A stretch of DNA of 64,000 nt from Bacillota bacterium (GCA_023402845.1 JAEYFP010000066.1:1-64000), one strand, 5' to 3'; counted from the stretch's first letter, positions 50,448 through 59,725 are shown. The notes: generated from the letters alone by a model not told the origin. Made by a program: numbers and translations.

Positions 50448-52790
50448 ATGGACATTATTGCAAGGCTGAAGGAAGAATTACATGTAGAAAAATGGCAGGT
50501 GGAGGCAGCTGTCAATTTGATTGATGAGGGGAATACAATTCCGTTTATTTCCCGTTACAGAAAGGAAGTGACAGGCTCCTTAAATGATGAAGTGCTGAGA
50601 AACTTAAATGAGCGGCTGACCTATTTGAGGAATCTTGAAGAAAAAAAGGCACAGGTTCTGTCCAGTATCGGAGAGCAGGGCAAGCTGACGGAGGAATTAA
50701 AGGCACAGATACTTGCGGCTGAAACACTTGTTGTCGTGGATGATCTGTACAGGCCGTATCGCCCAAAGAGAAGAACGCGTGCAACGATTGCAAAAGAAAA
50801 GGGTCTGGAGCCGCTTGCAGAGCTGATTTATGCACAGGAAACGGGAGTGTCCGTAGAGGAAAGTGCCAAAGAATATATCAGCCAGGAAAATGGGGTTGGG
50901 ACAGCAGAAGAAGCGATCGCAGGGGCAAAGGATATCATTGCGGAAATCGTTTCAGATGAAGCTGATTACAGAAGCTATATCCGTCAGGCGACGTTTGAAG
51001 CCGGAAAAATTATTTCCACTGCGAAAAATGAAAAGCAGGAATCTGTTTATGAAATGTATTATCAATTTGAGGAACCGGTCAAAAAGATCGCAGGACACCG
51101 TGTGCTCGCTTTAAACCGCGGGGAGGCGGAGAAACTGCTCACAGTCAAGTTGGAGGCTCCCGTTGATCAGATTTTGATGTATCTGACTAAAAAGGTAATC
51201 ACAAAGGATAATGAATATACGACGCCGATTTTAAAAGAAGCAGTAGCCGATAGCTATGATCGTCTGATTGCACCCGCGATTGAGCGTGAAATCAGAAACG
51301 ACTTGACGGAAAAAGCAGAAGATGGAGCCATTACTGTATTCGGAAAGAATCTGGAGCAGCTTTTGCTTCAGCCGCCGATTGCCGGTCAGGTTGTGCTTGG
51401 CTGGGATCCGGCCTTTCGTACGGGCTGCAAGCTGGCAATTGTGGATGCAACGGGAAAGGTTCTCGATACAAAGATTATTTATCCTACAGCACCCCAGTTT
51501 AAGGTTAACGAGGCAAAGACAGAATTAAAGAAGCTGATTAATAAATATCACGTCACATTGATTTCGGTTGGAAACGGGACGGCTTCCAGAGAGTCGGAAA
51601 TGATCATTGTGGAGCTGCTGAAGGAGATCGATGCAAAGGTACAGTATGTGATCGTCAATGAAGCGGGGGCCTCGGTTTATTCAGCGAGTAAGCTGGCGAC
51701 AGAGGAATTTCCTAATTTTGATGTCGGACAGAGAAGCGCGGCATCGATCGCACGCCGTATTCAGGACCCGCTCGCGGAGCTTGTGAAAATCGATCCCAAA
51801 TCTATCGGCGTCGGACAGTATCAGCATGATATGAATCAGAAGAAGCTATCCGATGCACTGCAGGGCGTTGTGGAGGACAGTGTAAACAAGGTCGGTGTTG
51901 ATTTGAATACGGCTTCCGCTTCGCTGCTTGAATATATTTCCGGTGTCTCCAAGGCCATTGCGAAAAATATCGTTGATTACAGGGAAAAGAACGGCCGGTT
52001 TACAAACCGTGCCCAGCTTTTAAAAGTAGCCAAGCTCGGCCCGAAGGCTTATGAGCAGGCTGCCGGATTTATGCGTATTCTGGACGGAGAGAATCCGCTG
52101 GACGGGACAAGCGTACACCCGGAGTCCTATGAGGCGGCAAAAAAGCTGCTCGAAAAACTCGGCCTTACAATGGAGGATGTCAGGGCGGCGCAGGCACAAG
52201 CTGCAAGAGATAAATCGGCGGCGAAAAAGATTCCTGTGAAGGAGAATCCCAAACCCGCACCAAAGCAGACCGTAATCAGAAATCAGAATACCGCAATGGG
52301 ACAGGCGCTCGCGGCTGTGATGGGAACAGGCGCATTTTCGGCTGAGGAAGTACCGGTAAGAAACAATACAGCAGCATTAAATGGCAGTTCAGCCATCGGT
52401 ACGCTTGAAAAGAAAATTACAAATAAGAAGATGCTTGCTCAGGAACTTGGTATCGGTGAAATTACCCTGACAGATATTCTAAGGGAGCTGGAAAAGCCTG
52501 CACGCGATCCGCGTGACAATATGCCCAAGCCGATTCTGCGCTCGGATGTGCTCGAAATGAAGGACTTAACGCCGGGCATGGTATTAAAAGGAACCGTGCG
52601 CAATGTCATTGATTTCGGTGTATTCGTAGATATCGGCGTGCATCAGGATGGGCTTGTGCATATTTCTCAGATTACCGAAAAATATATCAAGCATCCGTTA
52701 GAGGCGGTAGCGGTCGGTGATATTGTGGAAGTAAAGGTGCTGAGTGTTGATGTTCCCAAAAAGAGGATCGCACTGACAATGAAACTGTAA
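50448..52790 (+). CDS. tex: Tex family RNA-binding transcription accessory protein
   Basis: 780 residues. An N-terminal helical Tex domain is followed by a YqgF/RuvC-like domain (~330-450; GWDPAFRTGCKLAIVD), helix-hairpin-helix motifs (~490-560; LNTASASLLEYISGVSKAIA, KLGPKAYEQAAGF), a linker of ~90 polar residues and a C-terminal S1 domain (~710-778; GVFVDIGVHQDGLVH). The linker before the S1 domain (residues ~600-660) is longer than usual. Tex homologues bind RNA and affect transcription. No terminator is seen before repeat R2 at 52801. Confidence 0.94.
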   Translation: MDIIARLKEELHVEKWQVEAAVNLIDEGNTIPFISRYRKEVTGSLNDEVLRNLNERLTYLRNLEEKKAQVLSSIGEQGKLTEELKAQILAAETLVVVDDLYRPYRPKRRTRATIAKEKGLEPLAELIYAQETGVSVEESAKEYISQENGVGTAEEAIAGAKDIIAEIVSDEADYRSYIRQATFEAGKIISTAKNEKQESVYEMYYQFEEPVKKIAGHRVLALNRGEAEKLLTVKLEAPVDQILMYLTKKVITKDNEYTTPILKEAVADSYDRLIAPAIEREIRNDLTEKAEDGAITVFGKNLEQLLLQPPIAGQVVLGWDPAFRTGCKLAIVDATGKVLDTKIIYPTAPQFKVNEAKTELKKLINKYHVTLISVGNGTASRESEMIIVELLKEIDAKVQYVIVNEAGASVYSASKLATEEFPNFDVGQRSAASIARRIQDPLAELVKIDPKSIGVGQYQHDMNQKKLSDALQGVVEDSVNKVGVDLNTASASLLEYISGVSKAIAKNIVDYREKNGRFTNRAQLLKVAKLGPKAYEQAAGFMRILDGENPLDGTSVHPESYEAAKKLLEKLGLTMEDVRAAQAQAARDKSAAKKIPVKENPKPAPKQTVIRNQNTAMGQALAAVMGTGAFSAEEVPVRNNTAALNGSSAIGTLEKKITNKKMLAQELGIGEITLTDILRELEKPARDPRDNMPKPILRSDVLEMKDLTPGMVLKGTVRNVIDFGVFVDIGVHQDGLVHISQITEKYIKHPLEAVAVGDIVEVKVLSVDVPKKRIALTMKL

Positions 52791-52800
52791 ATCACGTAAG

Positions 52801-52973
52801 GTTACTGTTCACTCCACTGCTAAATACAGCAGTTCCGCGACCAGCAACACGCTATGCGATGCACACAAAACGCAAAGATAGCGTTTTGGCGCTGCAATTC
52901 TCCGGTTTTCTGTGACTTTCGCTTCGCTTCACTCACAAAAAACACGTCGCATATGTCACCAGTGAACAGTAAT
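52801..52973 (+). mobile_element. Repeat element R2, copy C (173 bp)
   Basis: Same length and nearly the same sequence as copy B. The ends are GTTACTGTTCAC and GTGAACAGTAAT. A short direct repeat flanks it (GTAAATCACGTAAG at 52787-52800, GTAATCAAGTAAG at 52969-52981). It begins 11 bp after the tex stop and may act as its 3' end. Confidence 0.85.
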
Positions 52974-53011
52974 CAAGTAAGAACGTGAAAAAAATATACT
53001 GAAAATGATAC

Positions 53012-53040
53012 TTGACAAAATGTTAACAATGCAGTATGTT
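53012..53040 (+). promoter_or_regulatory. Promoter of the FMN riboswitch-ribU unit
   Basis: TTGACA (53012-53017), 17-bp spacer, TATGTT (53035-53040). Confidence 0.78.
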
Positions 53041-53079
53041 AATTACGAACAGGTACCGTTCAAAATTAAATAAGGAAAA

Positions 53080-53250
53080 TTCTTCGGGGTAGGTGTAATT
53101 CCTAGCCGGTGGTGAAGACGAAATGAGAAGCTGCTTTAAAAGCAGAGACTCATAGGCGTACAAGTCCGCGACCCGTATGTGCCAGAAAGGTGCACACGGT
53201 TGATTTGGTACAATCCAAAACCGACAGTAAAGTCTGGATGAAAGAAGAAA
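53080..53250 (+). ncRNA. FMN riboswitch (RFN element)
   Basis: It has the RFN landmarks in order: TTCGGGGTAGGTG, AATTCCTAGCCGGTGGT, a variable arm, GCGACCCG, TTGATTTGGT, AATCCAAAACCGACAGTA and AGTCTGGATGAAAGAAGAA. It binds FMN and controls the downstream riboflavin transporter. The terminator hairpin at 53300 is the likely expression platform: high FMN, early termination. Confidence 0.93.
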
Positions 53251-53299
53251 TGCGAACAGGCAGCGGTAGCAAAGTCACTAGTCTTTTCGAACGATTATT

Positions 53300-53331
53300 C
53301 CCCGAACATTGATTGATGTTCGGGGTTTTTT
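53300..53331 (+). terminator. Riboswitch-controlled terminator
   Basis: Stem CCCCGAACAT / ATGTTCGGGG with a 6-nt loop, then six T, between the aptamer and ribU. Confidence 0.88.
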
Positions 53332-53407
53332 ATGCGCATCTATACATATCGAACAGGGCGTTGTATTGTCCGTGTTCGACACATTAAGAAGGAAAAGAGG
53401 AAAAAAG

Positions 53408-54163
53408 ATGAAATTAGCAGAATTATTTGTTTCGGCAAAGGATAATCTGGCTTTTTTGGGAGTCAGTCTTGTTGTGATAATAGCGGTGTCTGCCCTTGCC
53501 GCCATATCGGAAAATCTGATCGGGTTTAAGAGGGATGAGCGTACAAGGACGAGAAGGATCGCCTTTATCGGTATTTTCTCTGCGATAGCAGCTGTGCTTA
53601 TGTACTTGGAAATTCCGCTTTGGTTTGCGCCGCCGTTTTATGAAATTGATTTCAGCGAAGTGCCGGTACTGATTTGTGCTTTTGCATACGGTCCGGTCGC
53701 CGGCGTTATCGCAGAATTTTTGAAAATTGTTCTAAAGCTGTTTTTGAAAGGAACATCGACCGCCTTTGTCGGTGATCTGGCCAATTTTATTATCGGTTGC
53801 ACTATGATTCTTCCGTCTTCTATTATTTATCACGTAAAAAAGACGAGAAGAACCGCTCTTGCGGGAATGACGGCCGGCACAGCGATCATGACCGTGTTTG
53901 GAAGTGTGTTCAATGCGGTTTATCTGCTTCCTACCTTTGCGAAGCTTTACGGAATGCCTTTGGAGGCGATCATTGGCATGGGAACGGCAGTAAACGCGGG
54001 AATTACGAACGTTACGACGCTTGTGCTGTTTGCGGTCGTGCCGTTTAACCTGCTGAAGGGTGCAGCTGTATCCGGTATCACATTTTTGCTTTACAAAAAA
54101 ATCAGTCCGGTCATTCATGCACAGCATGAAGAAGCATTGCGCCGGCATACCGCCGAATCATAG
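53408..54163 (+). CDS. ribU: Riboflavin ECF transporter substrate-binding subunit
   Basis: 251 residues, longer than most RibU because of an extra N-terminal helix (residues ~15-37). The core S-component begins at RRIAFIGIFSAIAAVLMYLEIP and carries FYEIDFSEVPVLICAFAYGPVAG, the riboflavin-binding signature. It needs the shared EcfAA'T module, which is not in the window. Control by the FMN riboswitch at 53080 supports the substrate. The start follows AAGAGGAAAAAAG. Confidence 0.93.
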   Translation: MKLAELFVSAKDNLAFLGVSLVVIIAVSALAAISENLIGFKRDERTRTRRIAFIGIFSAIAAVLMYLEIPLWFAPPFYEIDFSEVPVLICAFAYGPVAGVIAEFLKIVLKLFLKGTSTAFVGDLANFIIGCTMILPSSIIYHVKKTRRTALAGMTAGTAIMTVFGSVFNAVYLLPTFAKLYGMPLEAIIGMGTAVNAGITNVTTLVLFAVVPFNLLKGAAVSGITFLLYKKISPVIHAQHEEALRRHTAES

Positions 54164-54272
54164 CAGCATCGGCTTGCAGCTCAGCCTTAAGGTGAAAATA
54201 TCTTGCGGCTGGGCTGTTATGTGATTCGGAATTAATGGAAATGTGTCCTTGTGAACAGAGTCAAAATGTGCT

Positions 54273-54315
54273 AAAATATCGTCAGGCTTAGTGTTAAGTG
54301 CCGACGATATTTTTT
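54273..54315 (+). terminator. Hairpin before tsaE, probable terminator of ribU
   Basis: Stem AAATATCGTC / GACGATATTT with about 19 nt between the arms, then TTTTT. Confidence 0.7.
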
Positions 54316-54359
54316 GAATGGATCAGAAACAGCAAAAGCTGTGGCGCAGGGTGGCCGAA

Positions 54360-54803
54360 ATGATGACAGAAACATACAGCAGAGAAGAAACTTTTGCACT
54401 TGGAAAATCGCTTGGCCTGAAAGCAAAGCCGGGCAGTATTTATACATTGACAGGTGATTTGGGGGTCGGAAAGACTGTTTTTACGCAGGGCTTTGCGGCA
54501 GGGCTTGGTATCACAGAGCCGGTCAGCAGCCCCACATTCACGATTTTGCAGGTTTATGGGGAGGGCCGTCTTCCGTTTTATCATTTTGATGTGTATCGCA
54601 TCGGCGACCTCGATGAAATGGATGAAATCGGTTATGAGGATTGCTTCTATGGAGAGGGAGCCTGTATGATTGAATGGGCCGAATTGATTAAGGAGCTGAT
54701 ACCCGAGCATGCCCATAGGATTAAAATTGAAAAAAATCTGAGTATAGGTTTGGATTACCGTTTGATCAAGATTGATGAAGAGCCGTTCGGCTACCTTCCA
54801 TAA
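54360..54803 (+). CDS. tsaE: tRNA threonylcarbamoyladenosine biosynthesis ATPase
   Basis: 147 residues. Walker A GDLGVGKT, then SSPTFTILQVY and HFDVYRIGDLDEMDEIGYEDC, and the conserved IEWAE. TsaE assists TsaB and TsaD in making t6A at position 37 of ANN-decoding tRNAs. Start ATG 54360 follows AGGGTGG by 5 nt; the in-frame ATG at 54318 has no ribosome site and lies beside the terminator. tsaB and rimI follow. Confidence 0.94.
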   Translation: MMTETYSREETFALGKSLGLKAKPGSIYTLTGDLGVGKTVFTQGFAAGLGITEPVSSPTFTILQVYGEGRLPFYHFDVYRIGDLDEMDEIGYEDCFYGEGACMIEWAELIKELIPEHAHRIKIEKNLSIGLDYRLIKIDEEPFGYLP

Positions 54804-54825
54804 AACAGAATGCGGAAAGGAAATC

Positions 54826-55530
54826 ATGAAATTACTAGCAATAGACAGCTCCGGACTTGTGGCGACTGTCGCGGTCATTGAAGAGGAGCAGATGCTTGCC
54901 GAGTATACGGTGAATTTTAAAAAGACGCATTCTCAGACGCTCGTTCCGATGCTGAATGAGATCACACAGATGATCGAACTGGATTTATCATCGATAGATG
55001 CGATTGCGGTGGCAAAAGGCCCGGGATCCTTTACCGGACTTCGAATCGGTTCGGCGACGGCAAAAGGACTGGGATTGGCTCTTGAGAAACCGATTGTTGC
55101 GGTGCCCACGGTCGATGCACTCAGCTATAATGTGTGGGGAACCGACATGCTCGTATGTCCGCTGATGGATGCGAGACGGGGGCAGGTATATACCGGGATT
55201 TATGCATTTGAAGATGGAAAACATCATATTATTAAGGAACAATGTGCGATTGCGGTCGAGGAACTGTGCGAGGAATTGAATATACGTGGAAGAAAGACAC
55301 TGTTTCTCGGGGATGGCGTTCCGGTCTATCGGGAAACACTTGCAGCGCTGCTGACCGTTCCCTATGAATTTGCACCGGCCCATATGGCGAGACAGCGGGC
55401 AGGCGCGCTGGGCATCCTTGCGATGGATTATCTAAAAGCCGGCAAAACAGAAACGGCTGCAGAACATAAGCCGGATTATCTGCGGCTTTCGCAGGCAGAG
55501 AGGGAACGAGCACAAAAACAGGGGACCTAG
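54826..55530 (+). CDS. tsaB: tRNA threonylcarbamoyladenosine biosynthesis scaffold protein
   Basis: 234 residues, ASKHA fold. It begins MKLLAIDSSGLVATVAV and has KKTHSQTLVPM and AVAKGPGSFTGLRIGSATAKGL. It binds TsaD and TsaE in the t6A complex. GCGGAAAGGAAATC precedes the ATG; the upstream in-frame start lies within tsaE. A fragment of repeat R3 is found at 55550 between tsaB and rimI. Confidence 0.94.
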   Translation: MKLLAIDSSGLVATVAVIEEEQMLAEYTVNFKKTHSQTLVPMLNEITQMIELDLSSIDAIAVAKGPGSFTGLRIGSATAKGLGLALEKPIVAVPTVDALSYNVWGTDMLVCPLMDARRGQVYTGIYAFEDGKHHIIKEQCAIAVEELCEELNIRGRKTLFLGDGVPVYRETLAALLTVPYEFAPAHMARQRAGALGILAMDYLKAGKTETAAEHKPDYLRLSQAERERAQKQGT

Positions 55531-55585
55531 CCAGTCTGCTACAGATGCTGACTTTGTCAAACTCTTTGCTCGATAGGAAAATGAA

Positions 55586-56020
55586 ATGGTAAAAATAAGA
55601 GAAATGCTGGAGTGCGATGTCTCGGATGTCGCCAGGATAGAAGAAGAATCGTTTTCTATGCCATGGTCGGAAAGTGCGTTTCGTGAAATGCTTTTAAAGG
55701 ATCAGATGTCCTATCTGGTGGCAGATCTGGGCGGTCAGATTATCGGCGGCGCCGGCATCCGCAATATACTCGGCGACGCGGAGATTACAAACGTCGTTAT
55801 CAAGGAAGCCTACAGACGGCACGGTTATGGAAAGCTTTTGCTGAAAACAATTATTGAAAAAGGTTTTCAGATGGGCGCAGAAGCTTTTACGCTTGAAGTA
55901 CGCAAAAGCAACCTGCCGGCGATCATGCTGTATAGGAAGCTTGGTTTTACCGAGGAGGGTACCCGTAAGAATTTCTACGAAAGACCGCAGGAGGATGCCT
56001 TGATCATGTGGAAGAGATAG
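55586..56020 (+). CDS. rimI: Ribosomal protein S18-alanine N-acetyltransferase
   Basis: 144 residues, GNAT fold. EESFSMPWSESAFREML is the RimI beginning, YRRHGYGKLLLKTI the acetyl-CoA loop, and LEVRKSNLPAIMLYRKLGF with KNFYERPQEDALIM the C-terminal signature. It acetylates the N-terminus of S18 and possibly other proteins. It follows tsaB, the common order in Firmicutes. AGGAAAATGAA is the ribosome site. Confidence 0.93.
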   Translation: MVKIREMLECDVSDVARIEEESFSMPWSESAFREMLLKDQMSYLVADLGGQIIGGAGIRNILGDAEITNVVIKEAYRRHGYGKLLLKTIIEKGFQMGAEAFTLEVRKSNLPAIMLYRKLGFTEEGTRKNFYERPQEDALIMWKR

Positions 56021-56103
56021 GCACTCGATGGAGTAATTACCACTATTCAACGGAGCAGCCTGCTTGTATAATAAAAGTGACTGCTTTACAAGGAGGATAG
56101 TGT

Positions 56104-56352
56104 ATGAGAAAATATAAGGATGATAAAAAAACAGAGCTTGCACATGTATTTTGCAATTGCTGCAAAAAAGAACTTCGCCTTGAAAATGGAATTATCAAAG
56201 AAGGCATTTATGCGGGAAATCAGGAATTCAGTTATTTTTCCAATAAGGACGGAGAACTTCATTTTTTTGATTTGTGCGAGGACTGCTACGATAAAATAAC
56301 CGCGCAGTTTGAAATTCCGATAGAAATTTTTGAAAAGAAGGAGCTGCTTTAA
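56104..56352 (+). CDS. Small four-cysteine (zinc-ribbon-like) protein
   Basis: 82 residues. FCNCCKKEL near the N-terminus and LCEDCYDK near residue 60 make a CxxC...CxxC pair that could hold one zinc. The middle is aromatic and Gly-rich (EGIYAGNQEFSYFSNKDGEL). Good ribosome site (AAGGAGGATAGTGT). I do not know a function. It sits between rimI and rnz and is probably co-transcribed with rnz (27-bp gap). Confidence 0.8.
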   Translation: MRKYKDDKKTELAHVFCNCCKKELRLENGIIKEGIYAGNQEFSYFSNKDGELHFFDLCEDCYDKITAQFEIPIEIFEKKELL

Positions 56353-56379
56353 ACTGTCCGCGGATAGCGAGGACTTGGA

Positions 56380-57291
56380 ATGCTGGATGTTTGTTTGCTG
56401 GGAACCGGCGGCATGATGCCCCTGCCTTATCGATGGCTGACATCTCTTATGATGCGCTATCAGGGGGGTAGTATTTTAATTGATTGCGGGGAAGGTACGC
56501 AGATTGCCATGAAAGAAAAAGGCTGGAGTGCCAAACCGATCGATATTATCTGTTTCACCCATTATCATGCGGATCACATCGGCGGCTTGCCGGGCTTGCT
56601 GCTGACGATGGGGAATGCAGAGAGAACAGAACCCTTGACGATGATAGGTCCCAAGGGTTTGGTTCGCGTTGTGACGGCGCTTCGCACAATCGCGCCGGAG
56701 CTTCCGTTTCCGATCAATTTTATTGAGTTGTCGGAATCGGAGCAGACGATTTCTTTTGACGGTTTTCGGATAGAAGCCTTCCGTGTGAACCACAATATGG
56801 TCTGCTATGGTTATAGTATGCTCATCGAGCGCGCCGGTAAGTTCAGCGTCGAGAGTGCAAAAGAGAAAAATGTTCCGCTGCAGCTTTGGAACAGGCTGCA
56901 AAAGGGAGAGAGCATCGAACATGAGGACAGGCTTTTTACGCCGGATATGGTGTTAGGGCCGGAGAGAAAAGGTATAAAACTGACCTATTGCACCGATTCC
57001 AGACCAACGGAGCTGATTGTAAAAAGTGCGGCGAATGCGGATCTGTTCATTTGCGAAGGCATGTACGGGGAGCCGGATATGGAGCAGAAGGCAAAGGAGC
57101 ATAAGCATATGACTTTTTGCGAAGCGGCGGATATGGCAAAACGCGCAAACGTGCGTGAACTTTGGCTGACGCACTACAGTCCGTCTTTAACTTATCCGAA
57201 GGAATATGTCGGACGTGCACGGGAGATTTTTAAGGCCACACATACGGCGAAGGACGGCAGGACGACGGAACTCGACTTTGAAGAGGAGTAG
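56380..57291 (+). CDS. rnz: Ribonuclease Z-like MBL-fold hydrolase
   Basis: 303 residues. Metal motif THYHADHIGGLPG (~62-74), IDCGEGTQ upstream, the late YCTDSRPTE, and LTHYSPSL near the C-terminus, all features of tRNase Z. It matures tRNA 3' ends by endonucleolytic cleavage. ACTTGGA is a poor ribosome site, so translation may depend on coupling to the small gene before it. Confidence 0.92.
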   Translation: MLDVCLLGTGGMMPLPYRWLTSLMMRYQGGSILIDCGEGTQIAMKEKGWSAKPIDIICFTHYHADHIGGLPGLLLTMGNAERTEPLTMIGPKGLVRVVTALRTIAPELPFPINFIELSESEQTISFDGFRIEAFRVNHNMVCYGYSMLIERAGKFSVESAKEKNVPLQLWNRLQKGESIEHEDRLFTPDMVLGPERKGIKLTYCTDSRPTELIVKSAANADLFICEGMYGEPDMEQKAKEHKHMTFCEAADMAKRANVRELWLTHYSPSLTYPKEYVGRAREIFKATHTAKDGRTTELDFEEE

Positions 57292-57335
57292 AATCGGTTT
57301 TTGATTCAGGTAAGAATACAGGAGGATAAAAGGAT

Positions 57336-57914
57336 TTGAAAAAGCAGAGTATCAAAAATTTTATTATATTGCTGATTGTTGCGCTGCTGATCGTTGCCAG
57401 CTTTGCTTATCTGTCCAATAGAGACCGGGTCGCCGATGAAGAAGCGGATCAGATGACGGCGGTGCAGGAAGTGCTGGCAAGAGATTTGTCTTCAAATTAT
57501 CCGCCTACTCCGAAGGAAGTGCTGAAGTATTACAGTGAGATCACAAGATGCTTTTACAGTGAAGAATATTCCGGGGAGGAGCTTGTTAAGCTTGCGGAAA
57601 AATCAAGACAATTATTTGATGAAGAGCTTCAGTCAACTCAGACGGAGGAAGAATATTTAGCAGATCTAAAAAATGAGATTACTATTTTTAAAGATGCGGA
57701 TCGCTCCATTTCAAGTTATTCTGTGGCAGGCAGCGCAAACGTGGATTATTATCAATATGAGGGTGACGAGTGGGCAAAGCTTAATTGTATTTATTCCATA
57801 CGCACGGAGGGAAAAATCAAACCCACCCAAGAAGAATTTCTGCTGAGAAAGGATGCGGACGGCTATTGGAAAATATTTGGCTGGAAGCTTGCCGGGGAAG
57901 AAGCAAATGAATAA
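57336..57914 (+). CDS. Membrane-anchored hypothetical protein (DUF6715-like)
   Basis: 192 residues from TTG, 10 nt after AGGAGG. One N-terminal membrane segment (~9-26) is followed by an extracytoplasmic domain with a helical first half (VLKYYSEITRCFYSEEYSGEELVKLAEKS is split here at residues ~62-90) and a beta-rich second half with DADGYWKIFGWKLAG at the end. It resembles small proteins usually placed just before tsaD in Lachnospiraceae. The function is unknown. Its last codons overlap the tsaD start by 8 nt. Confidence 0.7.
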   Translation: MKKQSIKNFIILLIVALLIVASFAYLSNRDRVADEEADQMTAVQEVLARDLSSNYPPTPKEVLKYYSEITRCFYSEEYSGEELVKLAEKSRQLFDEELQSTQTEEEYLADLKNEITIFKDADRSISSYSVAGSANVDYYQYEGDEWAKLNCIYSIRTEGKIKPTQEEFLLRKDADGYWKIFGWKLAGEEANE

Positions 57915-58929
57915 GGATATACTGATACTTGGGATTGAAAGCTCCTGTGATGAGACGGCAGCCGCGGTCATCAAAAACGGAAGGAGTGTTCTTTCGAATG
58001 TCATTTCATCGCAGATTGACCTTCATACCTTATATGGCGGTGTCGTACCGGAAATTGCTTCGAGAAAGCATATAGAAAAGATCAATCAGGTAATTGAAGA
58101 AGCATTAAAAGAGGCCGGTATTGCTCTGCACGATTTGGATGCGATAGCAGTCACCTATGGCCCCGGACTTGTCGGTGCCCTGCTTGTCGGTGTTGCGGAG
58201 GCAAAGGCGCTCAGCTTCGCATCGGGAATTCCGCTTATTGGTGTACATCATATCGAAGGCCATATTTGTGCGAATTATATTGAGCATCCGGAGCTTAAGC
58301 CGCCGTTTCTGTCGCTTGTCGTTTCGGGCGGACATACGCATCTTGTCAAGGTGGCGGATTACGGCATTTATGAAATTCTGGGCAGGACAAGAGACGATGC
58401 GGCCGGAGAAGCGTTTGACAAGGTTGCGCGGGCGATTGGTTTAGGGTATCCTGGCGGACCGAAAATAGACCGGGTGTCCAGGGAAGGCAATCCTGAGGCG
58501 ATCCATTTTCCGAGGGCAAAAGTTGAAGATAGTTTATATGATTTCAGTTTCAGCGGCTTGAAATCAGCGGTACTCAACTATTTGAACTCTTGCGAGATGA
58601 AAGGAGAGCCGATTGTCGTAAAGGATGTTGCCGCTTCATTTCAAAAGGCGGTGACCGATGTACTTGTCGGGCATTCCATTGCGGCTGTTAAAGCAAACGG
58701 TTTTCGCAAATTTGCGATTGCGGGAGGCGTTGCTTCTAATACTGCACTGCGTGCCGCAATGAAAGAAGCATGCGAAAAAGAGCAGATTACGTTTTATTAT
58801 CCGTCGCCTGTTTACTGTACCGATAATGCTGCCATGATCGGGGTTGCGGGTTATTATGAATTTATAAAAGGTGTCAGAAGCGGACTGGACCTGAATGCGG
58901 TGCCAAATTTGAAACTGGGTGAACGATAG
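57907..58929 (+). CDS. tsaD: tRNA threonylcarbamoyladenosine transferase
   Basis: 340 residues, ASKHA fold. ILGIESSCDETAAAV starts the protein; HHIEGH holds the metal-binding His pair; VSGGHTHL and GGVASNTALR are further signatures. It transfers the threonylcarbamoyl group to A37 of tRNA with TsaB and TsaE, encoded 2.4 kb upstream. The start at ATG 57907 overlaps the preceding gene by 8 nt; a longer in-frame reading would lie inside that gene. Confidence 0.95.
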   Translation: MNKDILILGIESSCDETAAAVIKNGRSVLSNVISSQIDLHTLYGGVVPEIASRKHIEKINQVIEEALKEAGIALHDLDAIAVTYGPGLVGALLVGVAEAKALSFASGIPLIGVHHIEGHICANYIEHPELKPPFLSLVVSGGHTHLVKVADYGIYEILGRTRDDAAGEAFDKVARAIGLGYPGGPKIDRVSREGNPEAIHFPRAKVEDSLYDFSFSGLKSAVLNYLNSCEMKGEPIVVKDVAASFQKAVTDVLVGHSIAAVKANGFRKFAIAGGVASNTALRAAMKEACEKEQITFYYPSPVYCTDNAAMIGVAGYYEFIKGVRSGLDLNAVPNLKLGER

Positions 58930-58955
58930 TTTTTAGATTGTCGAGGCTTGTCTCT

Positions 58956-59675
58956 ATGATAGAAAAAAAGAAATGTGTTGCCGTCATACTGGCGGGAGGA
59001 AAAGGAAAACGAATGCATGCGGATACTGCGAAGCAGTATCTTTTGCTTTCCGGAAAACCGGTTTTATACTATTCCCTGAAGGCTTTCGAGGATAGCTTTA
59101 TAGATGAGATCGTCCTAGTGACGGGCAAAGGAGAAGTTTCCTACTGCAGGAAGGAAATTGTGGAACGGTATGGTCTGTCCAAGGTAACGATGGTTGTGGA
59201 AGGCGGAAGGGAGCGCTATCATTCCGTCGCCGCAGGACTTTGCGCAATTACAGACTGCGACTATGTGTTTATTCATGACGGGGCGCGCCCGTTTGTGGCA
59301 GAGGAAATCCTTATGCGCGCTTATGAGGCGGTGCAGCGCTGGGGAACCGCAATTGCGGCAATGCCTGTAAAGGATACGATCAAAATAGCAGATCATGAGG
59401 GGTTTGTGAAGGAAACACCCAACAGAAGCAGTGTCTGGATGATGCAGACTCCGCAGGTTTTTTCTTTTTCCTCTATTAGGAAAGCATATGAAGCATTGCT
59501 TGCAAAGGAAGAGGAGCTTATGGACAACGGAATACAGATCACGGACGACGCAATGGTCATGGAAACGTTCGGTGGGGGCAGGGTCAAGCTTGTGGAGGGC
59601 AGCTATCGAAATATCAAAATAACAACGCCGGAGGATCTTGCCATAGCGGAAGCCCTGCTTTTGAAAATACGTTAA
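58956..59675 (+). CDS. ispD: 2-C-methyl-D-erythritol 4-phosphate cytidylyltransferase
   Basis: 239 residues. The CTP-binding motif is ILAGGKGKRMHADTAKQYL, and YVFIHDGARPFV and TPQVFSF are present. Third step of the MEP isoprenoid pathway. The start is ATG 58956, 9 nt after GAGG; TTG at 58938 is in frame but lacks a site. It lies 26 bp behind tsaD. ispF is not adjacent. Confidence 0.93.
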   Translation: MIEKKKCVAVILAGGKGKRMHADTAKQYLLLSGKPVLYYSLKAFEDSFIDEIVLVTGKGEVSYCRKEIVERYGLSKVTMVVEGGRERYHSVAAGLCAITDCDYVFIHDGARPFVAEEILMRAYEAVQRWGTAIAAMPVKDTIKIADHEGFVKETPNRSSVWMMQTPQVFSFSSIRKAYEALLAKEEELMDNGIQITDDAMVMETFGGGRVKLVEGSYRNIKITTPEDLAIAEALLLKIR

Positions 59676-59725
59676 TTTGTGAATGTCGCCGAGATGCCAG
59701 TGAGTGAATAATTAAGGAGAAGAAA

